From: Aliivibrio fischeri
GTDB taxonomy: Bacteria > Pseudomonadota > Gammaproteobacteria > Enterobacterales > Vibrionaceae
Direction: 5' to 3'
Length of the DNA stretch: 64,000 bases
Assembly: GCF_009727955.1 (NCBI RefSeq)
Contig: NZ_WOBR01000007.1
Span: forward strand, 161,329-225,328
The position numbers were made by a program, and so were the translations under genes. The notes beneath the pieces were generated by a model. The model had not been told where the DNA came from and searched no databases. It was given only the letters and a program-made list of their open reading frames with translations. Positions 8,652 through 20,192 of this stretch are shown piece by piece; within the stretch, counting starts at the first letter, position 1, and every line of letters starts with the position of its first letter.

Positions 8652-11600
8652 TTATTTTTCCGTTTTCTCAGGTAATTGATATTCACCTTGGCTACGAGAT
8701 AGCTCTTTTACCGTAGGTGAATCTAGCGGCCCTTCAACCTTATAATTAACTTGTGTAATAACGTCAATAACAGGAGCAATAGCCGTCGCTACAGCCAATA
8801 CGATAATTGCGGTTTGTGGTGCTACAGCAAATGCGGTAATGATTGGTATTCCCGATGTTAAATCTGGCGTAAAGCTAACCTCTGCATCAACTAAGCGAGT
8901 ATTTAAGTCAGCTTTACCTTTTATATTCATCTCACCAGCGACCGCATCCATCGTTAGATTATTACTAACAAAGATACCATTTCGCATCTTGCCGCTACCT
9001 GTAATTGAATTAAAGGCCATACCATCATCAAATACGTCTCTAAAGTCCAATTGCATTTTTCGGATAATAGAATCGATACTAAATAAACCTAAGAAGCGAG
9101 CAGCACCTTTTACATCGGTAATCACACCCTCACCTAAAGTCGATGCTAACTCACCAGATAATGTATTTGTTCGAATACTCCATGGAGCACCATCCCAATT
9201 TAAATCACCATCCATACTATAGCTGGCTTTTTGAATGCCTGAACTGATACCAAATCGAGCTAACAATTCTGAGTTGTTTTCACCTGACGCTTTCACTTTA
9301 AAGGTTGAATGACTCTTTTCTTTATCTAACAACCAATTACCAGACATAGCTAATTTATTTTCACCACTGGTAATTTTCAATTTATCTAAATAAAAAGTAT
9401 CACCCTTCTTATGCAGTTTTGTGTCAACTTTCCCCAATTTGTAACCTTGAATCCACGCATCTTTAATCGTTAATTCTAAATTTGGCATTAAGCGGAAGAA
9501 CTCACGGTCAAAAGAGGATATTAGCGGTTCATTCTCTTTTGCTCGATTTAGCCCTCTTTGATTTTCAGGCTTATCAAGACTTGGAATAAATATATGCAGA
9601 TTATCCAATTGTACTAGCAATTCATCATTATCTTTCCAGCTCGCCTTGCCATCGACCTCTTGGCTTCGAACCTGAGCATACCAACCTTGAGATTTTTTAC
9701 GAATATCAGCATTCACATCATTCCAATCTAGCGATGCTAAATGAAGAGATTTAATATTTGAATCAATTCGAGTCGGTACAGGAATAACAGGAAAGTGAGA
9801 CATAGCTACACTTTTTGATTTTTTCTTAGCCCCTTTACTTAAAATAGGCTCTGCAATCCATGCATCAGCATCTAAATACTTGGTATTGATTGACGCCGAA
9901 TTACCAACGATAGGGCTGACCTTGTAATTCCCTTTACCAACAACTACATGACTAGCTGTAATCTCTGGAATTTTACCCGTAATATCTATTTCAGCTTGAT
10001 ATTTTGTATCAGGTAAAGTTAATCGCCCTGATAGTTTTTCAGAGTTTCCAGAAACTTGTAGCGATGCCTTTTCAGTTGTTCCTCTCTCTGATGCTAAAGG
10101 ATAAGGAAGCGTTGAAGCCATATTACCTAATTGCGCATAAACGCCAATCTGATAAGTAAAACCAACATCTGCAACTTGGAGATTAATATTTGAATTCCAT
10201 GAAGAAGTACCACTCACCTTATCCATCATAGGCGAATCAATATAGTTTTTAAGTGGTGCAATTTTCCAATTACCTTTGGTTTCAATTTTTACACCATAGT
10301 AATCAGATTGGTCTTCACCATGGAAAGATAACGAAACAGGTTGCCCAAGCAACGAAGCTTTAATCCCACTCGCTTTCACAACATCATTATCAAACTCGAT
10401 GCGCCCTTTAGCATTAGTTAATACAATATTAGGCGACTGCAACTCTATATGGTTATTCGCTAAATCAGCATAACCCCACGCTCGAACACCCTCACCAGAG
10501 AATGGAATATCTAAACGCAGCAATGCATCCACACGATTATCAACTTGTATGCTATTTAATGCAGCCCCCACAGAATCAACCAATGGCGTTGCTGTCATGT
10601 ACTCTCGAACCGCTTTACCTGAACCATTCGCCGTTGCTCGAATCGTTAATTTTCCATCTTCAGATAGGTTTGCAATTCGACCTGTTACTCGAGTGGCATG
10701 GACATCCATAAGATCCGCTGAATGCGAACTTAAAAACATCGATGCATTTTGGAACATTAAATCCAATTGGAGATTAGTTAATGGTGGCCACGCTGTATCA
10801 AAAGCAAACTGCGCATCTTTTAAGCCAACTTTAACCTGAAAAATACCATCATATTTAGTGTAAGGAAAATCATCCAACTCACCATACCAAAGCAGTTGAA
10901 CGGTTTTAGCATTACCACCTTGCACAGCCGCAGACAAATAATCAGTAAGATCTTGGCCTAATGCTAATGTTGGCAAATAGCGCCACGTCTGATCTGCATT
11001 AAATGCATCTGCTTCAGCATAAAAAGAAAGTACAGATGGTTTATCTGTTGGGAAATCTAAGCGGAACTCCCCTCTTGCTTGTAAGTCAGGTGTAGAAACA
11101 TAAATGTAATCAGACCATAAACGCCAGCCGTCATTATTCACTTCCCAATAAGCGGTAACATCACCGTCTTTAATATTTAATGGCGCTTGGAAAACATCAC
11201 CATAAGGAAGAGTATCATCAACCAAAGACAGTTTTGCTTTACCTTTCTCTTCGTTGCCAGTAATTAACACATCCAACTTATGAAACCCTGGAAGAAGCTC
11301 CCACTGGTTCATTCCAGCAGATAAAATCGATGCTGAATAATTCAATCCCGTTGTTTTATCCAATTCCACGCGGATATCATTCACGCTGCCTTTTGGATTT
11401 AACGTTGTCAGTAGATCTGTCACATTATCTTGAGAAGGCGGCAATAATGTTTTCAACCCTAGCGCACTTTGCAAATCAATATGAGCTAAATTTAAAACCC
11501 ATTTTTCAGGTTGCCAAGAAAAACTGCCGGTAATTTCAGGCCATTTATTTCCTTGATGCTTAACCTGTACATCCGTTGCAAAAACATTCCACCCTTTATT

Positions 11601-12521
11601 ATCAGGTTGAAGCTCAAACACGCCGCCTTCTACACTAACCTGATGAATACTTTTATCTTCAACCCAATTTAAATACGAAGGAGACGCTTCAACTAATGCA
11701 TCAATTGGTTGGCCATTTTTAAAAGAAAACCAAGCATTTACTGATACTTCACCTTGCGTTATTCCATATTCTTTTTGGATAGAATCAGTGATCCAAGGCG
11801 TCACTTGAATATTTTTAGCTTCAACATAAAAGTGACCATCTAAACTTTTAAATGATCCTTTTTCTTTGAAATTAGCAATGACTTTAAGTTGATTGATTTC
11901 ACTACCAATAACACTGACGATGCCTTCTGCTAAGTGTTTTCGACGTTCATTACGCCATTGAAGAGAGTCAATCTGAATGGTTTTTTCGTTACCATCAAGC
12001 GCCATGAAAGCAACTTGAGAACTTTTTATGGAGAAGTGATTTAAACGAACGAGAAATAAGTCTTCTAAACGTTTAGCTAAAGACTCATCACTCTCTTTTT
12101 CTGCTTTTATATCTTCCTCATTTTTCCCTAAACTTGAAGGACCTAACGAAGTAAGATCTGCAGTCAACTTATCAATTCTTAAATCAGCAAATTGAGGTTG
12201 CTGTGCCCATAATGAAGATAAAATATTAAGTTGAATCTCAACCGCTCCCACTGAAATTATTTCATCGCCAGTGCTTGGATCAACTGCGGTCAATTTTCTA
12301 AGATTTAATGACGGGTTGGTATTTCTCCAACGTCCTTTAACTTCACCAATAGAGATAGAAAACCCTGTCGTTTCTGAAAGGAAAGTTTCAATTTCGGGCT
12401 GATATTGGTTGAGAGTAGGTAGAAAAAGGCGCAGGCTGGTAATGACTAATGCTGCTAGTAAAAATACCAGCAGCAATAATCCCATCAAGCAACGTTCAAA
12501 ACGAATTAACTTAGTGGTCAC
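8652..12521 (-). CDS. yhdP: AsmA-like envelope lipid-transport protein YhdP
   Basis: A 1289-residue protein, close to the 1266 residues of E. coli YhdP. One transmembrane segment lies at about residues 14-33 (LLLLVFLLAALVITSLRLFL); the rest is a long periplasmic region rich in beta strands, with a DUF3971-type N-terminal part and an AsmA-like C-terminal part ending near residue 1270. YhdP, TamB and YdbH are redundant AsmA-like proteins thought to move phospholipids from the inner to the outer membrane. It sits between rng and nit, the conserved order in vibrios and enterics. No frameshift or truncation is seen. Confidence 0.94.
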   Translation of the reverse strand: MTTKLIRFERCLMGLLLLVFLLAALVITSLRLFLPTLNQYQPEIETFLSETTGFSISIGEVKGRWRNTNPSLNLRKLTAVDPSTGDEIISVGAVEIQLNILSSLWAQQPQFADLRIDKLTADLTSLGPSSLGKNEEDIKAEKESDESLAKRLEDLFLVRLNHFSIKSSQVAFMALDGNEKTIQIDSLQWRNERRKHLAEGIVSVIGSEINQLKVIANFKEKGSFKSLDGHFYVEAKNIQVTPWITDSIQKEYGITQGEVSVNAWFSFKNGQPIDALVEASPSYLNWVEDKSIHQVSVEGGVFELQPDNKGWNVFATDVQVKHQGNKWPEITGSFSWQPEKWVLNLAHIDLQSALGLKTLLPPSQDNVTDLLTTLNPKGSVNDIRVELDKTTGLNYSASILSAGMNQWELLPGFHKLDVLITGNEEKGKAKLSLVDDTLPYGDVFQAPLNIKDGDVTAYWEVNNDGWRLWSDYIYVSTPDLQARGEFRLDFPTDKPSVLSFYAEADAFNADQTWRYLPTLALGQDLTDYLSAAVQGGNAKTVQLLWYGELDDFPYTKYDGIFQVKVGLKDAQFAFDTAWPPLTNLQLDLMFQNASMFLSSHSADLMDVHATRVTGRIANLSEDGKLTIRATANGSGKAVREYMTATPLVDSVGAALNSIQVDNRVDALLRLDIPFSGEGVRAWGYADLANNHIELQSPNIVLTNAKGRIEFDNDVVKASGIKASLLGQPVSLSFHGEDQSDYYGVKIETKGNWKIAPLKNYIDSPMMDKVSGTSSWNSNINLQVADVGFTYQIGVYAQLGNMASTLPYPLASERGTTEKASLQVSGNSEKLSGRLTLPDTKYQAEIDITGKIPEITASHVVVGKGNYKVSPIVGNSASINTKYLDADAWIAEPILSKGAKKKSKSVAMSHFPVIPVPTRIDSNIKSLHLASLDWNDVNADIRKKSQGWYAQVRSQEVDGKASWKDNDELLVQLDNLHIFIPSLDKPENQRGLNRAKENEPLISSFDREFFRLMPNLELTIKDAWIQGYKLGKVDTKLHKKGDTFYLDKLKITSGENKLAMSGNWLLDKEKSHSTFKVKASGENNSELLARFGISSGIQKASYSMDGDLNWDGAPWSIRTNTLSGELASTLGEGVITDVKGAARFLGLFSIDSIIRKMQLDFRDVFDDGMAFNSITGSGKMRNGIFVSNNLTMDAVAGEMNIKGKADLNTRLVDAEVSFTPDLTSGIPIITAFAVAPQTAIIVLAVATAIAPVIDVITQVNYKVEGPLDSPTVKELSRSQGEYQLPEKTEK

Positions 12522-12532
12522 TTATTTTTCTC

Positions 12533-14002
12533 TTACATCATAACGACGTCAAACTGCTCTTGAATATAAAGAGGTTCAGCTTGAATTTTAACTTGTTTAC
12601 CAATAAAAAGTTCGAGTTCAGCTAGCGCATGAGACTCTTCCCCTTCAAGAGCATCAGCAACAGCTACCGAGGCATAAACAACAAACTTATCAGAGTCATA
12701 CGCTCGGTTTACACGCGTGATTTCACGTAAAATTTCATAACATACGCTTTCCACGGTTTTCACTGCTCCACGACCTTCACAAGTAGGGCATTGACCACAT
12801 AAGATATGTTCAATACTTTCTCGAGTTCGTTTACGCGTCATCTCAACTAAACCAAGTTGTGTAAAACCATTGATATTGGTTTTTACACGATCTTTTTCTA
12901 AAGCAGTACCTAAAGATTGGAGAACTCGGCGACGATGCTCTTCACTTAACATATCAATGAAATCAATAATGATGATTCCACCTAAATTTCGTAAGCGAAG
13001 TTGACGAGCTATCGCTTGTGTAGCTTCAATATTGGTATTAAAAATGGTTTCTTCTAAATTGCGTCGACCAACAAAAGCACCAGTATTTATGTCCACAGTG
13101 GTCATAGCTTCGGTTTGATCGATAATCAGATAACCGCCAGATTTTAATTCAACTTTACGATCAAGTGCTCGTTGAATTTCATTCTCAGTTTCATACATAT
13201 CAAAGATAGGCTTATCACCTGAGTAATATTCCAATTTCTTTGTTAATTCAGGTACGAATTCTGTTGTAAATTCTTTTAGCTTCTCAAATGCTAGCTTTGA
13301 ATCCACACGGATAAGGTCTAGCTCTGTACCAACAAAGTCACGTAAAATACGTTGGTCCAAACCTAGCTCACCATAAAGCATTGATTTTGTTTTATTCTTT
13401 TTACGACGTTCAATTACTTTATGCCATAAACGTTTTAAGAAAGCAGCATCTTGTGAGATCTCAGCCTCACTCGCACCTTCAGCTGCGGTTCGAATAATAA
13501 ACCCACCAAACTCATCACAATAATCAGAGACGGTGTCTTTTAAACGATTACGCTCTTTCTCGCTTTCAATACGTTGAGATACACCAACGTGACTTGCTCC
13601 TGGCATAAATACCAAGTAACGAGAAGGTAGAGTAATATCTGTTGTCAGACGAGCACCTTTTGTACCAAGCGGATCTTTTACTACTTGTACAACGAGATCT
13701 TGTCCTTGGTGGACAAGCTGTGAAATATCCCTTACTTGGAATTGACGTTTTTCATTTTCAGAAACACATTCTGTATGAGGGACAATATCTGAGGCGTGAA
13801 GAAATGCGGCTTTATCCAAACCGATATCAATAAACGCAGCTTGCATGCCCGGTAATACTCGGCTTACACGGCCTTTATAAATATTACCAACAATACCGCG
13901 CCTTGCTTCTCTTTCTACATGAACTTCTTGAAGCACACCGGCTTCAATCATCGCAACTCGAGTTTCGCTCGGAGTTACGTTTATTAACAACTCTGTACTC
14001 AT
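12533..14002 (-). CDS. rng: Ribonuclease G
   Basis: A 489-residue RNase E/G family endoribonuclease. It opens with an S1 domain (about residues 38-130, GIVGNIYKGRVSRVLPGMQAAF), followed by the catalytic core with the metal-binding region DQTEAMTTVDINTG and IDFIDM, and the zinc-link cysteines CGQCPTC near residue 405. RNase G matures the 5' end of 16S rRNA and degrades some mRNAs. The start at 14002 is chosen because GAGGTG precedes it by about eight bases and it gives the E. coli length; an in-frame GTG three codons upstream lies inside that ribosome site. It is adjacent to maf and mreD, the classical cafA position. Confidence 0.96.
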   Translation of the reverse strand: MSTELLINVTPSETRVAMIEAGVLQEVHVEREARRGIVGNIYKGRVSRVLPGMQAAFIDIGLDKAAFLHASDIVPHTECVSENEKRQFQVRDISQLVHQGQDLVVQVVKDPLGTKGARLTTDITLPSRYLVFMPGASHVGVSQRIESEKERNRLKDTVSDYCDEFGGFIIRTAAEGASEAEISQDAAFLKRLWHKVIERRKKNKTKSMLYGELGLDQRILRDFVGTELDLIRVDSKLAFEKLKEFTTEFVPELTKKLEYYSGDKPIFDMYETENEIQRALDRKVELKSGGYLIIDQTEAMTTVDINTGAFVGRRNLEETIFNTNIEATQAIARQLRLRNLGGIIIIDFIDMLSEEHRRRVLQSLGTALEKDRVKTNINGFTQLGLVEMTRKRTRESIEHILCGQCPTCEGRGAVKTVESVCYEILREITRVNRAYDSDKFVVYASVAVADALEGEESHALAELELFIGKQVKIQAEPLYIQEQFDVVMM

Positions 14003-14021
14003 TTGGAGCACCTCACTAATT

Positions 14022-14597
14022 TTACAAAAATTGGTGTAAGAGCTGATCTGTTTCCATCAAAGGCAGTCCCATGACAGCGTGATAGCTGCCATCAATACGC
14101 GAGACAAATCGCCCACCACTACCTTGAATACCGTATGACCCTGCTTTATCGCAAGGTTCACCACTTTCCCAATATTGTTCTATTTCTTGTTCAGAAAGCG
14201 TTTTAAACCATACCTGAGTAATTACTGTTTTGGTTCTTATTTTTTCAGGTGTGGCAATCGTTACAGCAGTCATTACTTGATGTTGACGACCAGACAGTGC
14301 CAAGAGCATTCTCTTAGCATCTTCAAAATCTTTTGGTTTTTCTAAAATAACACCATCGATAACAACGATGGTGTCAGAGCCCAATACTGGGGTATATTTA
14401 CTCTTTGTTTTTTCTATCGCTTTAACGCCAGCTTGAGCCTTATCTTTAGATAAACGCTCAACATACATCAATGCCGTTTCATGTTCTTGATGTATCTCTT
14501 CAACATCCACCGATAACACATCAAATTGATAACCTAATTGCGTTAACAACTCTTTTCTTCTCGGAGAACCTGACGCTAAGAAAACTTGCGCTTCCAT
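14022..14597 (-). CDS. maf: Maf-family nucleoside triphosphate pyrophosphatase (YhdE-like)
   Basis: A 191-residue Maf protein. The N-terminal signature ASGSPRRKELL (residues 8-18) and the segment VLGSDTIVVIDG are typical of the family. Characterised YhdE-type members hydrolyse dTTP/UTP and modified pyrimidine triphosphates such as m5UTP to the monophosphate, preventing their incorporation into nucleic acid. The gene lies between mreD and rng with short spacers of 10 and 19 bp, suggesting one transcript with the mre genes. Confidence 0.93.
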   Translation of the reverse strand: MEAQVFLASGSPRRKELLTQLGYQFDVLSVDVEEIHQEHETALMYVERLSKDKAQAGVKAIEKTKSKYTPVLGSDTIVVIDGVILEKPKDFEDAKRMLLALSGRQHQVMTAVTIATPEKIRTKTVITQVWFKTLSEQEIEQYWESGEPCDKAGSYGIQGSGGRFVSRIDGSYHAVMGLPLMETDQLLHQFL

Positions 14598-14607
14598 TCT
14601 TGCTTTC

Positions 14608-15099
14608 CTATCGAATTGACCAATGACGGCGAACTCTTCGCATTAATAAAAACAACCAAGGCCATAGTAGGAAGTTTAACACGCCTGCCCATAAAAAATG
14701 TGCGTTAAAAGACACATCATGAACTAAAAACTCCCCCATAAACTCTAATATTTTCCCTAATAGGGTTAAACCAGAGAATATTGCAGCTTGTTGCCATAAG
14801 GCTAAGTTTCTCAAGACCTTAAAGTTAGCAGCAACCAAATAAACCAATATCGCCATGGTCATACCACGGATGCCTAATGTTGTTCCTAGTAATAGATCCC
14901 ATAAGATCCCAAGCACCATTGCCGTTCCCACATTCACTCGATGTGGTAGAGCTAGCACCCAATAAAAGGTCACTAAAATGATCCACGACGGTCTTAGAAC
15001 CTCTAAAGCACCAGGCCAAGGAGCTGCTTGTAACGTCAATGCGATTAAAAAAGAAAGCCAAATAATGACCCTTCCACGCATTAAATGACTACTCGCCAT
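14608..15099 (-). CDS. mreD: Rod shape-determining protein MreD
   Basis: A 163-residue inner-membrane protein with about five or six hydrophobic segments, for example IIWLSFLIALTLQ at the N-terminus and WPWLFLLMRRV near the end. Conserved family words ALPHRVNVGTA and LGIRGMTMA are present. MreD works with MreC, MreB, RodA and PBP2 in the elongasome that builds the lateral cell wall. The start at 15099 overlaps the mreC stop region by 11 bases, implying translational coupling, and gives the same length as E. coli MreD. Confidence 0.95.
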   Translation of the reverse strand: MASSHLMRGRVIIWLSFLIALTLQAAPWPGALEVLRPSWIILVTFYWVLALPHRVNVGTAMVLGILWDLLLGTTLGIRGMTMAILVYLVAANFKVLRNLALWQQAAIFSGLTLLGKILEFMGEFLVHDVSFNAHFLWAGVLNFLLWPWLFLLMRRVRRHWSIR

Positions 15100-15946
15100 C
15101 AGACATCTCCTTTGGTGCTAGTTCATTTCCTGTTGGCCATACAAGTAATAAATAACGTAATTTATCAAACTCAACCGTAGTTTCTATATCAATAGAAGCA
15201 AATGGGCGTTTATTATCATTATCTATTTTAGAGATATACCCAACCGGATACCCTTCAGGGTAACGTTGACCTAAACCAGAAGTTACCAATAAATCCCCAA
15301 CTTTTAAGTCAGTATTTGTTGGTATGTGCTCAAGTTGCATCATATCTAAGTGACCTTTGCCCGATGCAATAACACGAATGTCATTTCTAACTGCCTGCAC
15401 AGGAATTGCATTATTTGCATCCGTTAATAACAACACTCGGCTGTTATGTGCTCCAACATAGTTAATTTGCCCAACGATACCTTTATCACTGATGACTGGC
15501 TGACCTTCATATACGCCATCAACGGAGCCTTTATCTATCATTACTTGATGTGTATAAGGTGCGGAATCCACCGCCATTACTTCCGTTACCATCTTTTTCT
15601 CATCACGAATAAATGGTGAACCAAGTAAATTACGTAAACGACTATTTTCTTGTTTCAGCTGCTCCATTAGCAACAAATTACTGTTTTGAACAAACATTTC
15701 TTGTTTAAGGCGCTGATTTTCAAGCATGAGAGTATTACGGCTATTAAACCGTTCATACATGCCATTAAACATAGTACGAGGAAGGTTTGCCGCATAATGA
15801 ATTGGGGAAACAAAGCTATTTAATAGGTAACGTATGTCGGAAAAGGCATTTAAACGACTATCGGCTAACATTAGGCTAGCCGATACCATTACTGCAATAA
15901 ACAGGCGAAATTGTAGAGAAGGACCTCTACCAAAGATTGGAGTCAT
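15089..15946 (-). CDS. mreC: Cell shape-determining protein MreC
   Basis: A 285-residue protein with an N-terminal transmembrane helix (about residues 12-30), a periplasmic coiled coil (about 65-105, ENQRLKQEMFVQNSNLLLMEQ) and two beta-barrel domains with the signatures IDKGSVDGVYEGQPVISDKGIVGQ and VTSGLGQRYPEGYPVG. MreC links cytoplasmic MreB to PBP2 and RodA and activates septum-independent peptidoglycan synthesis. I chose the ATG at 15946, which aligns with E. coli MKPIFSRG and follows GGGTGAG; an in-frame GTG lies two codons upstream. Confidence 0.95.
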   Translation of the reverse strand: MTPIFGRGPSLQFRLFIAVMVSASLMLADSRLNAFSDIRYLLNSFVSPIHYAANLPRTMFNGMYERFNSRNTLMLENQRLKQEMFVQNSNLLLMEQLKQENSRLRNLLGSPFIRDEKKMVTEVMAVDSAPYTHQVMIDKGSVDGVYEGQPVISDKGIVGQINYVGAHNSRVLLLTDANNAIPVQAVRNDIRVIASGKGHLDMMQLEHIPTNTDLKVGDLLVTSGLGQRYPEGYPVGYISKIDNDNKRPFASIDIETTVEFDKLRYLLLVWPTGNELAPKEMSDGE

Positions 15947-15969
15947 ATCCACTCACCCGTTAGTTGTTA

Positions 15970-17115
<1,146 letters not shown>

Positions 17116-17135
17116 TCAGGATTTTTATTCATTTT

Positions 17136-20100
17136 TTAGTTAGAAGTACCAATAATGTTACTTTCACCACGAAAAATAACACGATCATTACCTCGATACA
17201 CCCCAAAAGTGACAAGCGTCGAAGGATCTTCATCTCCTTTACCTCGCCAATTGAATTGTAACCAAGGTTGTAGGTATAAACCCGATGGTTTTAATTCACA
17301 ATGTGTATGCTTTTCACTTAATTGTGGCGAACCTTCAGATAAGCACAACCAAAAGCGGATTTGCTCTCTCAACTGATTGTTATCGGGTTCTGCTCTTAGA
17401 TCAATTGAGTTAAGACCAGATTTAATACCACCAGTTCCCATTAATTTCGCAGCACTTTCCTTATCAGGTTCTGGCCAAATAGTTTGCTTATAATAAGATG
17501 AACCATTAAATATGGCTGCGTCATCTTCTTTACTTAAAATAAAACGCTGACCATCCCAATATTCAACCCTAAGGGGCACTGATACAGATTGTCCTGAAGC
17601 AACGCCTACATTATCTAATACCATTCGCCCATAACGAACATCCGGTTGAGATAAAAGTTCTGCCTCTACTAATTGTTGATCTTTAATGAAGGAAACAGGA
17701 TCTACACCACTAATTTTTAGGCTTAAACTTGTGATTTCTGAACTTGAGTGCCCCGATGTATTAAACGGGCCATCGACCACCGTAGTACGATTTCCAAATG
17801 AAGGTGCCCCCTCTTTTTTTGACCACATCACAGCATGATCTAAATTCGTAACTTGCCATACAGCCTTATCACCCCAATGCGTTTCATCTAAATCCACATC
17901 AGTAATATTTAAGCGAGAAGCGTATTCCCCAACCAATGAGAACCTAGATTTTAACTCATCGTTAAACTGACCATAGTTGGTGACCTCTGAATCTAAAGCA
18001 CTATAAGCAGTAACTTGAAAATCCACATTTTTAAAAAATTGATCCATATATACAAAGCTACCCTCTGATGTGCCTTGCTTTTGAGGATAATCCCACTCGG
18101 TATTTGTGATAGAAAAATATGCAGGGTAAAAGCGCCCTACCTTAGAAGCCGTTGACGGAATATTAAACCCAGAACGGTTAAAGTAATCATTCTGGAAAAC
18201 ATCAAAACTTAATGTACCTACTTCATTCCAATTTATCTTAGTTGATGAGTTTTGGTTCTCATTTGTCACTTCTTTATTAAAATCCGCAATAGGTTGTCCA
18301 TCAACAGTAACGACGCCGATAGCACCTGATTGTGGGTAATATACTTGAGAAGATAGATTTAACTTAGCGCTCCCTTCACTATGAGTAATATAGCTTGGCG
18401 TCACAGTCTGACTGCAAACTAAAGATGGGTTATCATGATCTGGAATTCCATTTCCATAAGTTCCAGAATCTAATTCTTTAATCCAATTCACCGCTTTTAA
18501 ATAAGCATTAAAATCAGTTCCAGAAGCCAAGTAAGCGCCATTAAGCTCATCGATATAAGACGGTAATGTAGATGATTGGTCACACAATGCTGCGGTAAAA
18601 GGACGGAAATAAAATTGCTCTGAGGTCGTAAACGTATCACCTTGAATATTTGCACTGGCTGTTAATTTTGCCTTTCCAGCATCATTCAATCGAGCTTGAA
18701 GAGAACCATCAGCTTGATTTTCATCTCCACCGGCAACACCATTCACAAATGAAATCGATACACTTTTGTTTGCTTCAGCCCAGCTGCTGCCTTCTTTTTT
18801 GATTTCAATTCTCTCATTACTTGTCGCAGGTAAGACTGAATTCGAAAAAGTAACATTAATGTCCGTTGTTTCTTTAATTATTGTGCAACTGAGTGCATTT
18901 TCATATTCATTTTCTTGTCCGCGTATCATTAATCTAAAAGGATAAGGACGCCCTGCTACTTGATTGCTATCAGAACCATCAACACCTTCTGATGGAACAA
19001 TGCTGATTGCTTTAGCGATAAACTCATACGGTCCTTCTGTCGTAGTTAGATTTTCACTACTAACACTGGCTGAAACGTTATAAGAATTTAAGAATTTACT
19101 ATGAATATATCGAGTAACCACAGCAGGACCGCTTGATGGAAACACCGTTTCAAAACGACTGTCATCAGCATGGTTACACTCGGGAGTTGTAATGTTTCCA
19201 TCGTCACTCCAACACGCTGAGTTTCTATCTCCAGTAGCAACCGGGGTACTGGTTACTTGTAATTCTTGTCCTTTACCTTCAATCACATCACCATTGGTAT
19301 CAACAAGAGAAAAATCAATTTCTATACCGTCACAAGCAAGTCCTTTCCCTGAAGTTGGAGAGATGACGAGTTGGATATCATTGCTTGGGTTGATGCACTC
19401 ACTTTCGCCGATTATTCGAGAATTAGATGATAAACTTATTTTCTTTGCTGTAACCGCCCCATGAACAGAAATATTACCGTTAAGAGTTACCTTATTTTCA
19501 CTATATAAATGCGCTTTTAATAAATTCGATCCCGACATTATTATATCGGTATTAATTCCATGAGCTAAAATTAATAGATTATCTGGCTTTGCTTCATGGT
19601 TATAAACGGCACTACCAGAATCTGTCCATTTTTGAACATGAATGATAGTTTTTTCTATATTTGAAAAATATATATCCGCAAAACCCGTCGCATAAAATTG
19701 ATTAACCCAATAAACCCCAGGTTCAATAACTACCTGAATATAATCAGCAGCATTCCCCCCCCTCAAATTTATCGATGTATAATGGCCAGGGGTAATAGTA
19801 ATATCATCTATCCCATCAATAGAGCCATCCGCTCCTGTAAACTCAAGTGGTATTGATAACTGAGGAACCATTAAAGAAGGATCTGCAATACAATCGCCAC
19901 TTTCTCCGTTACCGTCTTCACATGTATTTCCAGACTTTAAGTTCATAGAACCAAGAGGAAATCCAACCTTTCGATTCGGAGTCTCAATGTAAGAACGATT
20001 ACGTCCCTTTTCACCATCAACGATTAATTGTTTTGAGCCACCACCATCAAACCAAGTTTGAGCAGTAGATGGAAAATACTGACACATATCATCAATCGTA

Positions 20101-20192
20101 TTTAATTCTTTCTTTACTTCTGCATTAGAATTCATAGAAAAGCAAAATAAGGAAATACAACTAATAAAGTAAATACAAATTCTATTCATCAA
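17136..20192 (-). CDS. mshQ: MSHA biogenesis protein MshQ (DUF6701 type)
   Basis: A 1018-residue secreted or surface protein at the 3' end of the msh locus. It begins with a signal peptide (about residues 1-24, hydrophobic core ICIYFISCISLFCF, ending near SNA). An N-terminal beta-helix-like part includes the segment VTLNGNISVHGAVTAKKISL; the long C-terminal part ends in GVYRGNDRVIFRGE, typical of MshQ. Its role is not well defined; by position and size it is a candidate pilus-tip or pilus-associated adhesin, which is inference. Its start overlaps the mshP stop by four bases. Confidence 0.88.
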   Translation of the reverse strand: MMNRICIYFISCISLFCFSMNSNAEVKKELNTIDDMCQYFPSTAQTWFDGGGSKQLIVDGEKGRNRSYIETPNRKVGFPLGSMNLKSGNTCEDGNGESGDCIADPSLMVPQLSIPLEFTGADGSIDGIDDITITPGHYTSINLRGGNAADYIQVVIEPGVYWVNQFYATGFADIYFSNIEKTIIHVQKWTDSGSAVYNHEAKPDNLLILAHGINTDIIMSGSNLLKAHLYSENKVTLNGNISVHGAVTAKKISLSSNSRIIGESECINPSNDIQLVISPTSGKGLACDGIEIDFSLVDTNGDVIEGKGQELQVTSTPVATGDRNSACWSDDGNITTPECNHADDSRFETVFPSSGPAVVTRYIHSKFLNSYNVSASVSSENLTTTEGPYEFIAKAISIVPSEGVDGSDSNQVAGRPYPFRLMIRGQENEYENALSCTIIKETTDINVTFSNSVLPATSNERIEIKKEGSSWAEANKSVSISFVNGVAGGDENQADGSLQARLNDAGKAKLTASANIQGDTFTTSEQFYFRPFTAALCDQSSTLPSYIDELNGAYLASGTDFNAYLKAVNWIKELDSGTYGNGIPDHDNPSLVCSQTVTPSYITHSEGSAKLNLSSQVYYPQSGAIGVVTVDGQPIADFNKEVTNENQNSSTKINWNEVGTLSFDVFQNDYFNRSGFNIPSTASKVGRFYPAYFSITNTEWDYPQKQGTSEGSFVYMDQFFKNVDFQVTAYSALDSEVTNYGQFNDELKSRFSLVGEYASRLNITDVDLDETHWGDKAVWQVTNLDHAVMWSKKEGAPSFGNRTTVVDGPFNTSGHSSSEITSLSLKISGVDPVSFIKDQQLVEAELLSQPDVRYGRMVLDNVGVASGQSVSVPLRVEYWDGQRFILSKEDDAAIFNGSSYYKQTIWPEPDKESAAKLMGTGGIKSGLNSIDLRAEPDNNQLREQIRFWLCLSEGSPQLSEKHTHCELKPSGLYLQPWLQFNWRGKGDEDPSTLVTFGVYRGNDRVIFRGESNIIGTSN